A stretch of DNA of 30,537 nt from Ignavibacteria bacterium (GTDB lineage: Bacteria; Bacteroidota; Ignavibacteria; Tepidaquicellales; OLB5). The stretch is from contig JAPUEV010000027.1 in the NCBI GenBank assembly GCA_027492415.1, forward strand, positions 1 through 30,537. The letters run 5' to 3'. Both the position numbers and the translations under genes were made by a program. This document shows, in pieces, positions 14,350 to 23,600 of this stretch; positions within the stretch are counted from its first letter, which is position 1; each line of letters opens with the position of its first letter. The notes under the pieces were generated by a model that ran no database searches, was not told where the DNA came from, and worked only from the letters and a program-made list of their open reading frames with translations.

Positions 14350-16440
14350 TTAAGCTGTTCCTGTTAATTCCATTGATTCCCTGTAATTGATAAGGAAGTG
14401 TTCACGGATAACTGCATTTTCCGTTCTTCTCATCTCTGGGTCCTCTTCCATTAGCCTGAATGCCGAGCTTCTTGCTTTTTCAATCAGCGCAGTATCTTTG
14501 GCAAGATCCGCTGCTGAAAACCTTAATTCACCTGACTGGCGGGTTCCGAAAAATTCACCGGGTCCGCGGAGCCTCATATCTGTCTCAGAGATCTGAAAGC
14601 CGTCATTGGTTTCAGTCATAACTTTTAAGCGTTCAGTAGAAATTTCTCCAAGCTTCTCAGCCATCAGTATGCAATATGACTGGTCAGCGCCCCTGCCAAC
14701 TCTTCCCCTTAACTGGTGAAGCTGTGATAGACCGAACCTCTGTGCCTCTTCAATCAGCATTATCGTGGCGTTTGGAATATCAATTCCTACTTCAATTACC
14801 GTTGTTGATACAAGTATATCTACCTGTTTATTTTTAAATGCTTCAATGGTTTCATCAATTTCATTCCATGGCAGTTTACCGTGAACCAGCCCAAGCTTAA
14901 GATCAGGGAAAATATTTTTCCTTAACAGCTCATAATGCTGAACCGCTGATTTTAGGTCAAGCTTTTCAGATTCCTGTATAATAGGATATACAATGTAAAC
15001 CTGCCTGCCTTTTGATACTTCATCTTTTATGAAGCTGTATACTTTTATCCTGTCCGCCTCAAACCTTAACGCGGTTTTAACCGGTTTCCTGTTCTTCGGC
15101 AGCTCATCAATTACCGAAACATCAAGATCACCGTAAACAGTCAGAGAAAGTGTCCTTGGTATCGGTGTTGCTGTCATTACAAGCACATCCGGGTTATTTC
15201 CTTTGGCTTTCAGCTTGGCACGCTGCATCACACCGAACTTATGCTGTTCATCAATTACTGTAAAGCCAAGATTCTTAAATTCCACCGTACTCTGTATCAG
15301 TGCATGCGTACCCACAACAACCTGCGCTTTACCTGAACGGATTTCTTCCAGTATTGAGTCACGCAGCTTTTTCTTTTGCCCGCCTACAAGTATTACGGCT
15401 TTTATCCTAAGCTTATCAAAATAATATTGCAGTGTTTTGTAGTGCTGCTCGGCAAGTATTTCTGTAGGGCACATAAAAGCAGCCTGGTATGAATTTTCTA
15501 TGGCTACAAGTATGCAAAATACTGCAACAATGGTTTTACCGCTGCCAACATCACCCTGCAAAAGCCTGTTCATAGGCTTGCCTGAGCGCATATCAGCAAG
15601 AATTTCTTTTATTACTCTTTTTTGTGCATTAGTTAATTCAAAACCCAGCAGCTCTTTGAATAATGTTTCAAACCTTGTGCCTATTTTTTCAAACCTTATT
15701 CCCTTTTCAGCCTGTGCCAGGGCTCTTTTCTTTAAAGCCATAATAAGCTGAAGGAAAAAAAGCTCTTCAAATGCCAGGGTCTGACGTGCAGTTTCGATAT
15801 CTTCAGCTGAAGCAGGGTAATGAGTTCTTAATAATGCGGTCCTATGGTCAAGCAGTGAGTGCTCACTTACAATTTCACTGCTAAGTACATCGGTTATGCT
15901 GCCTGAGGAATTCTTTACAGCATTAAAAATTATTTTAGTGAAGCTTAAAGGCTTTATCCAGGTTTTTTTAAGCTCTTCAGAAAGCAGGTAAACCGGCACC
16001 AGCGGATATTTCAGCAGCTCATTATCGCTTTCCTCAAACTTTTTATGGTCCCTAATATCAAACTTAACATTCCGTTCATAAGCATTATAATTTACCTTTC
16101 CCCAGAAAATATACTCATCGCCAATTTTGAACTGTTTTTCCCGGTAAAATGTATTGCCCCACAACAGCGATTCGATACTGCCGGTACCGTCATTAATTAC
16201 AATTCTAGTAGGATGGTTGGGCTTAAAAGGCATACGTTTATCTATAACTTTACCTTTTATCAGTACGTTCTCGTCATGATATTTTGCAAGGCTGCGTATA
16301 GCTGTATTGATGAGATATATCCTAGGGTAAACGGTTAGCAGATCAGTAGAATATTTTAATCCTAGCTTTTCGAACGCTTCTGCGCGTTTTGGTCCAACGC
16401 CTTTTATGTAAGCTATTTCAGTTTTCTTAACCTGTGGCAA
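14350..16440 (-). CDS. recG: ATP-dependent DNA helicase RecG
   Basis: RecG reverses stalled replication forks and drives branch migration of Holliday junctions. The 696-residue product has the normal length and order. An N-terminal helix-hairpin part (YIKGVGPKRAEAFEKLGL) is followed by the OB-fold wedge domain (about 55-140). Helicase motifs are Walker A GDVGSGKT (296-303), motif II DEQH (397-400) with VIDEQHKFGVMQR, motif III TATPIPRTL, and motif VI QLHQLRGRVGRG. The start is TTG at 16440: an in-frame stop lies at 16453-16455, no ATG occurs before residue 70, and the conserved GVGPKR segment lies just inside. A perfect -7 box at 16458-16465 puts transcription about 11 bases ahead. The gene leads an operon with the CPBP protease gene. 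Confidence 0.96.
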   Translation of the reverse strand: MPQVKKTEIAYIKGVGPKRAEAFEKLGLKYSTDLLTVYPRIYLINTAIRSLAKYHDENVLIKGKVIDKRMPFKPNHPTRIVINDGTGSIESLLWGNTFYREKQFKIGDEYIFWGKVNYNAYERNVKFDIRDHKKFEESDNELLKYPLVPVYLLSEELKKTWIKPLSFTKIIFNAVKNSSGSITDVLSSEIVSEHSLLDHRTALLRTHYPASAEDIETARQTLAFEELFFLQLIMALKKRALAQAEKGIRFEKIGTRFETLFKELLGFELTNAQKRVIKEILADMRSGKPMNRLLQGDVGSGKTIVAVFCILVAIENSYQAAFMCPTEILAEQHYKTLQYYFDKLRIKAVILVGGQKKKLRDSILEEIRSGKAQVVVGTHALIQSTVEFKNLGFTVIDEQHKFGVMQRAKLKAKGNNPDVLVMTATPIPRTLSLTVYGDLDVSVIDELPKNRKPVKTALRFEADRIKVYSFIKDEVSKGRQVYIVYPIIQESEKLDLKSAVQHYELLRKNIFPDLKLGLVHGKLPWNEIDETIEAFKNKQVDILVSTTVIEVGIDIPNATIMLIEEAQRFGLSQLHQLRGRVGRGADQSYCILMAEKLGEISTERLKVMTETNDGFQISETDMRLRGPGEFFGTRQSGELRFSAADLAKDTALIEKARSSAFRLMEEDPEMRRTENAVIREHFLINYRESMELTGTA

Positions 16441-16457
16441 GTGTCTGATAATTTATA

Positions 16458-16465
16458 CAAATATA
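16458..16465 (-). promoter_or_regulatory. -7 box (TATATTTG) of recG
   Basis: On the minus strand TATATTTG (16465-16458) matches TAnnTTTG exactly, 17 bases before the TTG start at 16440. No matching -33 TTTG is visible at the usual spacing. Confidence 0.5.
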
Positions 16466-16555
16466 ATAATTTATGCTTTTAAATCAGAATATCAGTAAAT
16501 ACCATAAATTTATGAATGTTTTGAAATTATCATATCTCTATATCAATTATTTTGT

Positions 16556-16563
16556 TATTTTTG
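16556..16563 (+). promoter_or_regulatory. -7 box (TATTTTTG) of the WlbA-like gene
   Basis: TATTTTTG matches TAnnTTTG exactly, 19 bases ahead of the ATG at 16583. The divergent recG box lies about 90 bases away, so the two genes share a 142-base intergenic promoter region. Confidence 0.5.
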
Positions 16564-16582
16564 TACATATTTAATATTAATA

Positions 16583-17524
16583 ATGAAGAAAAATAACTTT
16601 GCATTAATCGGCGCAGGCGGTTTTGTTGCCCCAAGGCACTTAAGGGCTATCAGGGATAATGACCAGAACCTGCTTGCAATACTGGATCCAAATGATTCCG
16701 TTGGTATTATTGATTCGTATTTCCCCGACGCCTCGTTTTTTACGGAATATGAAAGGTTTGACCGGCACATAGAAAAGCTGCGCCGTGAAGGCGATCATAA
16801 ACAGATCGAGTATGTGAGTATTTGCTCACCCAATTACCTGCATGACGCGCATATCCGCTTTGCATTAAGAGCCGATGCGCATGCTATCTGCGAAAAACCG
16901 CTTGTTCTGAATCCGTGGAATGCAGATGCACTGATCTCGCTTGAAAAGGAAACCGGCAGGGAAGTCTACACTATATTACAGCTAAGGCTTCATCCCCAGA
17001 TAATTGAGCTGAAGAAAAAAATTGATGCTGCTAAAAGCAAAAAGAAATATGATATTGTCTTAACGTATATAACACCGCGCGGCAAGTGGTACCATTACTC
17101 ATGGAAAGGTGATATGCTGAAATCAGGCGGAATTGCAACCAATATCGGTGTTCATTTCTTTGATATGCTTTCATGGATCTTCGGCAAGCCGGTATCAAAC
17201 ATTCTGCACTATTACAAAGAAGATAAGGCAGCAGGGCTTATTGAGCTTGAAAATGCCAATGTACAGTGGTTCCTTTCAATTGATAAGAACGATCTTAAGG
17301 AAGGTGATAAAACTTTCCGCTCAATAACACTGAACGGCGAAGAAATTGAATTTTCCGAAGGCTTCACCGATCTGCATACTAAAAGCTACACTGAAATACT
17401 GAACGGAAACGGGTTCAGGATTAATGAAGCGCTCCCTTCCATTGAAGCGGTGTATGAAATACGCAGCGCTGCGCCTGTTGGGTTAACGGGAGATTATCAC
17501 CCGTTCCTTAAAAAGATAAAGTAA
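16583..17524 (+). CDS. wlbA: WlbA/WbpB-type UDP-N-acetylglucosaminuronate 3-dehydrogenase (Gfo/Idh/MocA family)
   Basis: This 313-residue NAD-dependent oxidoreductase oxidises C3 of UDP-GlcNAc-uronate, a step toward 2,3-diacetamido-2,3-dideoxy-uronic acids of lipopolysaccharide and capsules. It has an N-terminal Rossmann fold (FALIGAGGFVAPRHLRAIRD, 6-25; SICSPNYLHDAHI, 79-91) and the family signature CEKP with K105. The substrate domain carries TYITPRGKWYHYSWKGD (161-177), ATNIGVHFFDML with H191 (185-196), and LNGEEIEFSEGFTDLHT (250-266). These segments match the Bordetella WlbA pattern far more closely than generic Gfo/Idh proteins. The partner aminotransferase, acetyltransferase and UDP-GlcNAc dehydrogenase genes are not in this window. 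It is transcribed alone from the box at 16556. Confidence 0.88.
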   Translation: MKKNNFALIGAGGFVAPRHLRAIRDNDQNLLAILDPNDSVGIIDSYFPDASFFTEYERFDRHIEKLRREGDHKQIEYVSICSPNYLHDAHIRFALRADAHAICEKPLVLNPWNADALISLEKETGREVYTILQLRLHPQIIELKKKIDAAKSKKKYDIVLTYITPRGKWYHYSWKGDMLKSGGIATNIGVHFFDMLSWIFGKPVSNILHYYKEDKAAGLIELENANVQWFLSIDKNDLKEGDKTFRSITLNGEEIEFSEGFTDLHTKSYTEILNGNGFRINEALPSIEAVYEIRSAAPVGLTGDYHPFLKKIK

Positions 17525-17830
17525 GAACAGCTAAACTTATCTTTGATCTCAAAATTTCCTTTTTAACCATGGAAACATGTTCTTTGCTTTCACCTGTCTT
17601 GATCCTGAATAATTTTACGGAAAATTTTATAAAATTTTCCTGATATCCTTTACACTTTACCAATACAATATTTTTTATGGGACAAAATAAAGTATAACTT
17701 AAATGCTGCTAGGAATTATCCGGCTTCTATTTTAAAATTACTTTACAGAGCAATTTAACTTCAATCTGAAATTTTAATTCGTTAATTTTGCTAAAACCTG
17801 ACTTTTATTAATCACAAATACTCTAAATTA
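17525..17830 (+). other. 306-base intergenic region with promoter boxes and a 22-base palindrome
   Basis: No convincing gene is seen. The region holds an exact TAnnTTTG box (TATCTTTG, 17538-17545), then a 24-codon open frame from ATG 17569 to TGA 17641-17643. It also holds a perfect 22-base AT-rich palindrome (17619-17640) covering the end of that small frame, and finally the promoter box of the S9 peptidase gene at 17783-17790. The small frame has no recognisable sequence and may be chance. The palindrome has no T-run on either side, so it is not a good terminator. Confidence 0.4.
17783..17790 (+). promoter_or_regulatory. -7 box (TAATTTTG) of the S9 peptidase operon
   Basis: TAATTTTG matches TAnnTTTG exactly and would start transcription near 17797, leaving a leader of about 34 bases before ATG 17831. 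No clear -33 element is seen. Confidence 0.45.
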
Positions 17831-19669
17831 ATGAAAAATCTTCAATTTGCTTCAAATTCTGCAAATGAAATACCCTTAAGGGATTTTTTCAGGAACCCGG
17901 TTAAAACTTATTACCAGGTATCACCCAACGGAAAATATATTTCATATTTAGCTCCGCATAACGAGAGGCTGAATATCTTTATCCAGGAATTGGGCAGCGA
18001 TAATGCCGCAAGGATAACCAATGTAACAACAAGGGATATCCCAAGCTACTTATGGGGAAATGATAATACTATCCTGTATGCGCGGGATAATGCCGGTGAT
18101 GAAAATTATCACCTGTTTTCTGTTGATATCAACGGAAATAATTTAAAAGATCTTACCCCGTTTGAAAATGTAAGGGTAAACCTTGTTGATGAGCTTGAAG
18201 ATTCAAAAAATGAGATACTTATTGAAATGAATAAAAGGAACCCTGAAATATTTGATGTTTACAGGCTGAATTTTGAAACAGGCGAAATGGAAATGACAGC
18301 TCAAAATCCCGGGAATGTTTCAGGGTGGGGCACCGATCATGACGGAAAAATAAGGATTGCAATGACAACTGACGGCGTAAATACCGGAATCATGTACAGG
18401 GATACAGAACAGGATGAATTTAAAACCATACTTACAACAGACTTCAAAGAAAACCTTTCGCCGCTGTTTTTTACATTCGATAATAAATATATATACGCAT
18501 CTTCTAACCTGGGAAGGGATAAAAGCGCAATTGTTAAATATGATATTAAAAATAACAAAGAGCTTGAAGTTCTGTATGAACACCCCGATGTAGATGTAAG
18601 TATGCTGGGATATTCAAAGAAAAGGAAAGTGCTTACATCTATTATTTATACTACCTGGAAGCGGGAGAAAGTTTTCCTGGATGATATAATAAAAAATATC
18701 TATGAAAGGCTTGAAGCTGAACTGCCGGGCTATGATATTGTAATTATCGATATTGATGACGATGAGCATATTTATATGATTAGAACTTACAGCGACCGCT
18801 CGCTTGGCGCACATTATTATTTTGACGCAAGAACAGGAGTATTGACAAAAATTTCTGAGGTAAGCCCGTGGATAAAAGAAGAAGAGATGGCTGAAATGAA
18901 GCCGGTAAAATATACATCAAGGGATGGCCTGGAAATTAACGGCTACCTTTCATTACCCCGGGGAGTTGAACATAAAAATCTGCCTGTTGTTGTTAATCCG
19001 CATGGGGGTCCCTGGGTAAGGGATGTATGGGGATTTAACCCTGAAGTGCAGTTCCTTGTAAACCGCGGCTACGCAGTGCTGCAAATGAATTACCGCGGTT
19101 CGATAGGCTACGGCAGGAAATTCTGGGAGATATCATTCAAGCAGTGGGGCAGGACCATGCAGGATGATATTACTGACGGCGTTAACTGGCTTGTTAAAGA
19201 AGGTATAGCTGACCCCAAAAGGGTTGCAATATACGGCGGAAGCTACGGCGGTTATGCAACACTTGCCGGTCTTGCCTTTACACCTGATGTTTATGCAGCA
19301 GGTGTTGATTATGTGGGAGTTTCAAATCTCTTCACGTTCATGAAATCAATTCCGCCATACTGGAAGCCGTACCTTGAAACTCTATACGCAATGGTAGGAC
19401 ATCCGGAAAATGATGCCAGGCTGCTTGAAGAAACATCGCCGGTTTTTCATGTTGATAAAATTAAAGCGCCGCTTTTTGTTGCACAGGGTAAAAAGGACCC
19501 GCGGGTTAATATCAATGAATCAGACCAGATGGTTGAAGCATTAAAAAAACGGGGTATCGAGGTGCCATATATGGTAAAAGATAACGAAGGCCACGGCTTC
19601 CAGAACCAGGAAAACAAATTTGATTTTTACGAGGCAATGGAAAGCTTTCTCGCAAAACATCTGAAATAA
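17831..19669 (+). CDS. S9 family serine peptidase (prolyl oligopeptidase/acylaminoacyl-peptidase type)
   Basis: This 612-residue peptidase has a beta-propeller (about 20-345, blades with patterns such as VSPNGKYISYLAP and YLWGNDNTILYARD) that gates access for short peptides. A C-terminal alpha/beta-hydrolase domain follows (about 355-612). The triad is visible: S471 in YGGSYGG, D556 in QGKKDPRV and H588 in NEGHGF. NPHGGPW (389-395) supplies the oxyanion hole, and YRGSIGYG (421-428) is a typical S9C segment. No signal peptide or membrane helix is seen, so it is cytoplasmic, cleaving peptides or removing N-terminal residues. It is followed after 22 bases by a PrsW-like membrane protease gene, probably in one transcript. 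Confidence 0.92.
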   Translation: MKNLQFASNSANEIPLRDFFRNPVKTYYQVSPNGKYISYLAPHNERLNIFIQELGSDNAARITNVTTRDIPSYLWGNDNTILYARDNAGDENYHLFSVDINGNNLKDLTPFENVRVNLVDELEDSKNEILIEMNKRNPEIFDVYRLNFETGEMEMTAQNPGNVSGWGTDHDGKIRIAMTTDGVNTGIMYRDTEQDEFKTILTTDFKENLSPLFFTFDNKYIYASSNLGRDKSAIVKYDIKNNKELEVLYEHPDVDVSMLGYSKKRKVLTSIIYTTWKREKVFLDDIIKNIYERLEAELPGYDIVIIDIDDDEHIYMIRTYSDRSLGAHYYFDARTGVLTKISEVSPWIKEEEMAEMKPVKYTSRDGLEINGYLSLPRGVEHKNLPVVVNPHGGPWVRDVWGFNPEVQFLVNRGYAVLQMNYRGSIGYGRKFWEISFKQWGRTMQDDITDGVNWLVKEGIADPKRVAIYGGSYGGYATLAGLAFTPDVYAAGVDYVGVSNLFTFMKSIPPYWKPYLETLYAMVGHPENDARLLEETSPVFHVDKIKAPLFVAQGKKDPRVNINESDQMVEALKKRGIEVPYMVKDNEGHGFQNQENKFDFYEAMESFLAKHLK

Positions 19670-19691
19670 ATTGCGAATTTAATATATCTCA

Positions 19692-20558
19692 ATGCACCAG
19701 ATATATATTACTTCTGCTGTAACAACTATAGCTGCGTTCCTGCTGTTAGGCGGTTTCATTAAATGGCGCTCAAAAAAAGAGGACAGGGATTTACTGCTGT
19801 TCTTATTTCTTATAGAGCTGCCTATGGCGTTCATAGCATTTTATCTTATCAGGATGCCGCTGGTTGACGGCTTCTTTAAGCTGGTGCTTGGCTCTCACGA
19901 AAATATTTACGGCTTTGTAAAGAACTTTTATGCACCGTTAACCGAAGAGCCCGCAAAGCTTTTCCCGCTCGTTTTCCCTTTCTTCCGAAACAGGATAAAC
20001 AAAGATAACTTTGTAATGGCGGCAATGGCTCTTGGGCTTGGTTTCGGTATTGGTGAAATATGGCTGGTTGGAAACTTTATAGCCTCAAGCGGGCAGTTTG
20101 CTGATATGCCCTGGTATTACTTTACAGGCTTTCTGAATGAAAGGTTCATGGTCTGCATTATTCACGGCGCTATGACATCACTGGCTTTACGCAAGCTTGG
20201 CAATAAATTCATATTGGGTATCCTTGCAGCGATGTTCATGCATTTTATGGGCAACTTCCCAATTTATCTTGCCAAAATTAACTTTTTAGGATTTGGCACT
20301 GAAACATGGCAGATAGTACTGCAGATATGGATCACACTTTTCTTTATTGCCTCTATATTAATACTTGTAAAAGGATTTATGGGCAATCTGAATATTACAA
20401 AGTTTTTCATGGGCAATTCAACCTGCCCGGAGTGCGGCAGTGTTTACCCGCCGCCTATGCTTGCAATGAACTGGTTCAATAAGCGTTATGAAAAATGCCC
20501 TAACTGTAAAAAGTGGCACTGGGTAACATTATGGGTAAAAGAACCGCCCGGTAAATAA
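19692..20558 (+). CDS. PrsW-like intramembrane protease with C-terminal zinc ribbon
   Basis: This 288-residue membrane protein has about seven hydrophobic helices (for example 8-22, 33-52, 107-128, 150-170, 173-195 and 205-227). The PrsW/CPBP-clan metal motifs are in order: EExxK as E85-E86-P-A-K89, FxxxE as F118-G-I-G-E122, H158 in IIHGAM, and H184 with N188 in MHFMGN. After the last helix comes a cytosolic zinc-ribbon-like pair, CPEC (245-248) and CPNC (269-272), 20 residues apart, followed by a Trp-rich tail KKWHWVTLWVKE. PrsW proteins cut anti-sigma factors and other membrane proteins; no anti-sigma gene is nearby. The Cys pairs suggest a metal-stabilised domain for partner binding or sensing. 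It shares an operon with the S9 peptidase. Activity is inferred from motifs. Confidence 0.78.
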   Translation: MHQIYITSAVTTIAAFLLLGGFIKWRSKKEDRDLLLFLFLIELPMAFIAFYLIRMPLVDGFFKLVLGSHENIYGFVKNFYAPLTEEPAKLFPLVFPFFRNRINKDNFVMAAMALGLGFGIGEIWLVGNFIASSGQFADMPWYYFTGFLNERFMVCIIHGAMTSLALRKLGNKFILGILAAMFMHFMGNFPIYLAKINFLGFGTETWQIVLQIWITLFFIASILILVKGFMGNLNITKFFMGNSTCPECGSVYPPPMLAMNWFNKRYEKCPNCKKWHWVTLWVKEPPGK

Positions 20559-20617
20559 TTTCATAATCGAAAATTATTTAAATATTTTTATTCCTGTTTC
20601 TAATATTCCGATTTCTA

Positions 20618-20625
20618 TATCTTTA
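20618..20625 (+). promoter_or_regulatory. Probable -7 box (TATCTTTA) of addAB
   Basis: TATCTTTA matches TAnnTTTG with one mismatch at the last base, 9 bases before the ATG at 20635. The resulting leader would be only a few bases. No -33 element is clear. Confidence 0.35.
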
Positions 20626-20634
20626 CGTATCTAA

Positions 20635-23600
20635 ATGAATAATTTCCTCATATACCGCTCATCAGCAGGCTCCGGTAAAACCTATACCCTGGTTAAGGAG
20701 TACCTTAAGCTTATTTTAAACGACCCTGAGTCATTTAAGAATGTGCTTGCGGTTACATTCACCAATAAATCTGCAAGTGAGATGAAATCACGTATTATCT
20801 CCTCTCTTACAAAGCTTTCAAAAGGTGAAGATGAAAAATTGAAAAGTACACTGGTATCAGAAGGTGTAAAAGGGAACATTGAGAACGCTTCGAATGTAAT
20901 ACTTAAGAATATACTGCATAAATACTCTTACTTTTCTGTTTCAACTATAGATAGTTTTTTTCATAAAGTTATACGCTCCTTTGCAAGAGAGCTTAAGCTG
21001 CAGCTTGGATATAATATAGAGCTTGACCAGCAGGCTGTACTTGATAAAATCACCGATAAGCTTTTGGATGATGCAGGAATTGATAAAGATCTCACCGGTT
21101 TCCTGGAGGATTTCATTTATTACAGTATTGATGATGAAAAAGGCTGGAAGATTGACCTGAAAATTAAGGAGCTGGCTAACGAAATATTTTCCGAAAGATA
21201 CATGTTAAGGGCAGCTTCCGGGAATGACAGGCTTGAAAGCAGGTCAAAGCTTAAAGAGTTTATAGGGGCCCTTTTTGCAATTAAAAATGAATTTGAAGGC
21301 AGGATGAAGCTTATTGCCGGTGATGCTGATAATATTATGGATATGTACAGCCTTGTGATAGATGACTTTCCTTATAAAAAAGCCGGCTTTATGAATTACC
21401 TGGTTAATAAGATCCGCAATGGTGAGTTTGAGCCGGGTCAGCGTGCCAGGGAAGCATCAGGAGAAATAAAGAAATGGTTCGGCAAAACATCCAAACCCGC
21501 AGTAAAAGCAGCCGCAGAAGCAGGTTTATTTGACCTGCTAAGCGCAGCAGTAGAAAATTATGATAAGAATTTTACAAAATATAATTCAGCAGCACAGCTG
21601 GTTAAAACTATTTATATAACAGGGATATTCAAAGATCTTGTTGATAAGCTGAAAAAATACAGGGATGATAACAATGTTCTGCTTATATCTGATATAAATA
21701 ATTTACTGCTGAATGTGATATCAGGTGAAGGAAGCCCTTTTGTATATGAAAAGATCGGAAGCTTTTACAGGAATTTTCTAATTGATGAGTTCCAGGATAC
21801 ATCAACATTCCAGTGGCAGAACTTCTTCCCGTTAATTGAAAATTCACTGAGCGAAAGCAACAGCTCACTGATAGTAGGTGATGTAAAGCAATCAATTTAC
21901 CGTTGGCGTAACGGCAACATGAAGCTTCTGCTTGAAGATGTTAAGCTATCACTGGGGGGATTCAGTGAGCAAATTAAGGAAGAAAGCTTACGGGTAAATT
22001 ACAGGAGTAAAAGAAGGATAGTTGAGTTCAACAACAGCTTTTTTAAAAAAGCTGCCGAAGTATGTATGGCAAATTGCGAAGAAGGATTCGGCGATGTAAT
22101 AATTAAGGCGTATGAAGATACTGTTCAGGATGCTGCTGATAAGAGTGATTCAGGCTATGTAAATATTTCATTCTATAAAGGTGATGAAGAAACCGGCGTT
22201 ACATCCAAAGAAGCAGCCGTTTCTGAAATGATCGCAAATATTAAGCGTCAGTTTTCAGGCGGTTACAGGCAGCGGGATATGATGATACTTGTCCGCAATA
22301 ACTCCGATGCTGCCCATGCTGCCCATGAACTGATAGATGCCGGGCTTAAAGTGGTTTCAAGCGATTCATTGCTTTTAACAAACTCGCCCAAAATTAGGCT
22401 GCTGATAAACATTTTTAAATATATAACAGATACTGGCAATGTAATAGCCCGAGCAGAGATACTTTACAACTATCTGAAATATTTAAGAGAATCAGATGCT
22501 GATCTTAACATAATATTTACGGATCATTTTTATGATAATGAACCGGCGAAAACTCTGTTCAGAAATGAGCTGCCTGATGCATTCTTTGAAAAAAATAATT
22601 CACTGCAGTTTAGCAATAAGCTTTCCGGGCTGGGGTTGTATGACCTTGCCGAAGAGCTGATATGTATTTTCGGGCTGGGTAATTCTGCTGATACGTATCT
22701 TATCAGATTCCTTGATGTGCTGAAAAAATACTCGGATGAAAATAACAGCGATGTGTATGGATTCATTGGCTGGTGGGAAGAAAATAAAGCGGATAACACA
22801 ATCATTGTGCCTGATGAAGAGGACGCAATACGCGTTATGACTATTCATAAAGCAAAGGGGCTGCAGGCTCCGCTGGTATTTATCCCTTTTGCTAACTGGG
22901 AGTTTAACCTGAACGCGAACCGCAACCTTATCTGGGTATCTTCAGATAAGATGCCATTTGACGCTTCACCTGCTTATTTTGTGAAGGCATCTCCTGCACT
23001 TAAGGAATCATATTTTGCTGATGATTACAGCCGGGAGGCAGCCTTAACTAACCTGGATAACCTGAACCTGATGTACGTTGCTTTTACACGCGCTGAAGAA
23101 AAATTGTTTATAGGTATTCCCCAAAAAGGCGTTAAATCATTCAATGCCGGCAGGATAATTTATGAAACATTAACCGGCACAGAAGAGCTTTCGGGAAAGT
23201 TTGACACTCAGACATATATTTACGAAGATGGAGATATTGCTGCAAAAGCGCCGGATAGAAAACAGGTCAGCGGTAATTCATCATATAATATTGATTCAAT
23301 GATTACAGGTAATATTTTTGATAAGATAATCGTTAAGCCAGAGTTTGATGATTTTACTCCTGAAGCAAAAGCTGACATTAAACAAATGAAAAACAGGGGA
23401 GTAATACTGCATAAAGCATTATCGCTATTAAATAATTCATCTGAAGCTGAAGTTGATAAGGCTGTGAATAAATTGCTTATCATTGGAATGATAAATATTG
23501 AGCAGACCGAAAAGCTTAAAGAAGAAATTAAGGATATACTTTCTTCAAGTGAAGTAAAAGGCTGGTTTGATCCTGCAAATAAAACTATGAATGAACGGGA

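Noticed and set aside
17569..17643. 24-codon frame in the 306-base gap as a confident small gene
   Set aside because: Too short, no recognisable sequence or ribosome site; kept only as an observation about the region.
20553..20579. AT-only hairpin over the stop codon of the PrsW-like gene as a terminator
   Set aside because: The 9-bp stem contains only A-T pairs with a 9-base loop and no clean T-run, so it would be weak; likely chance in AT-rich sequence.
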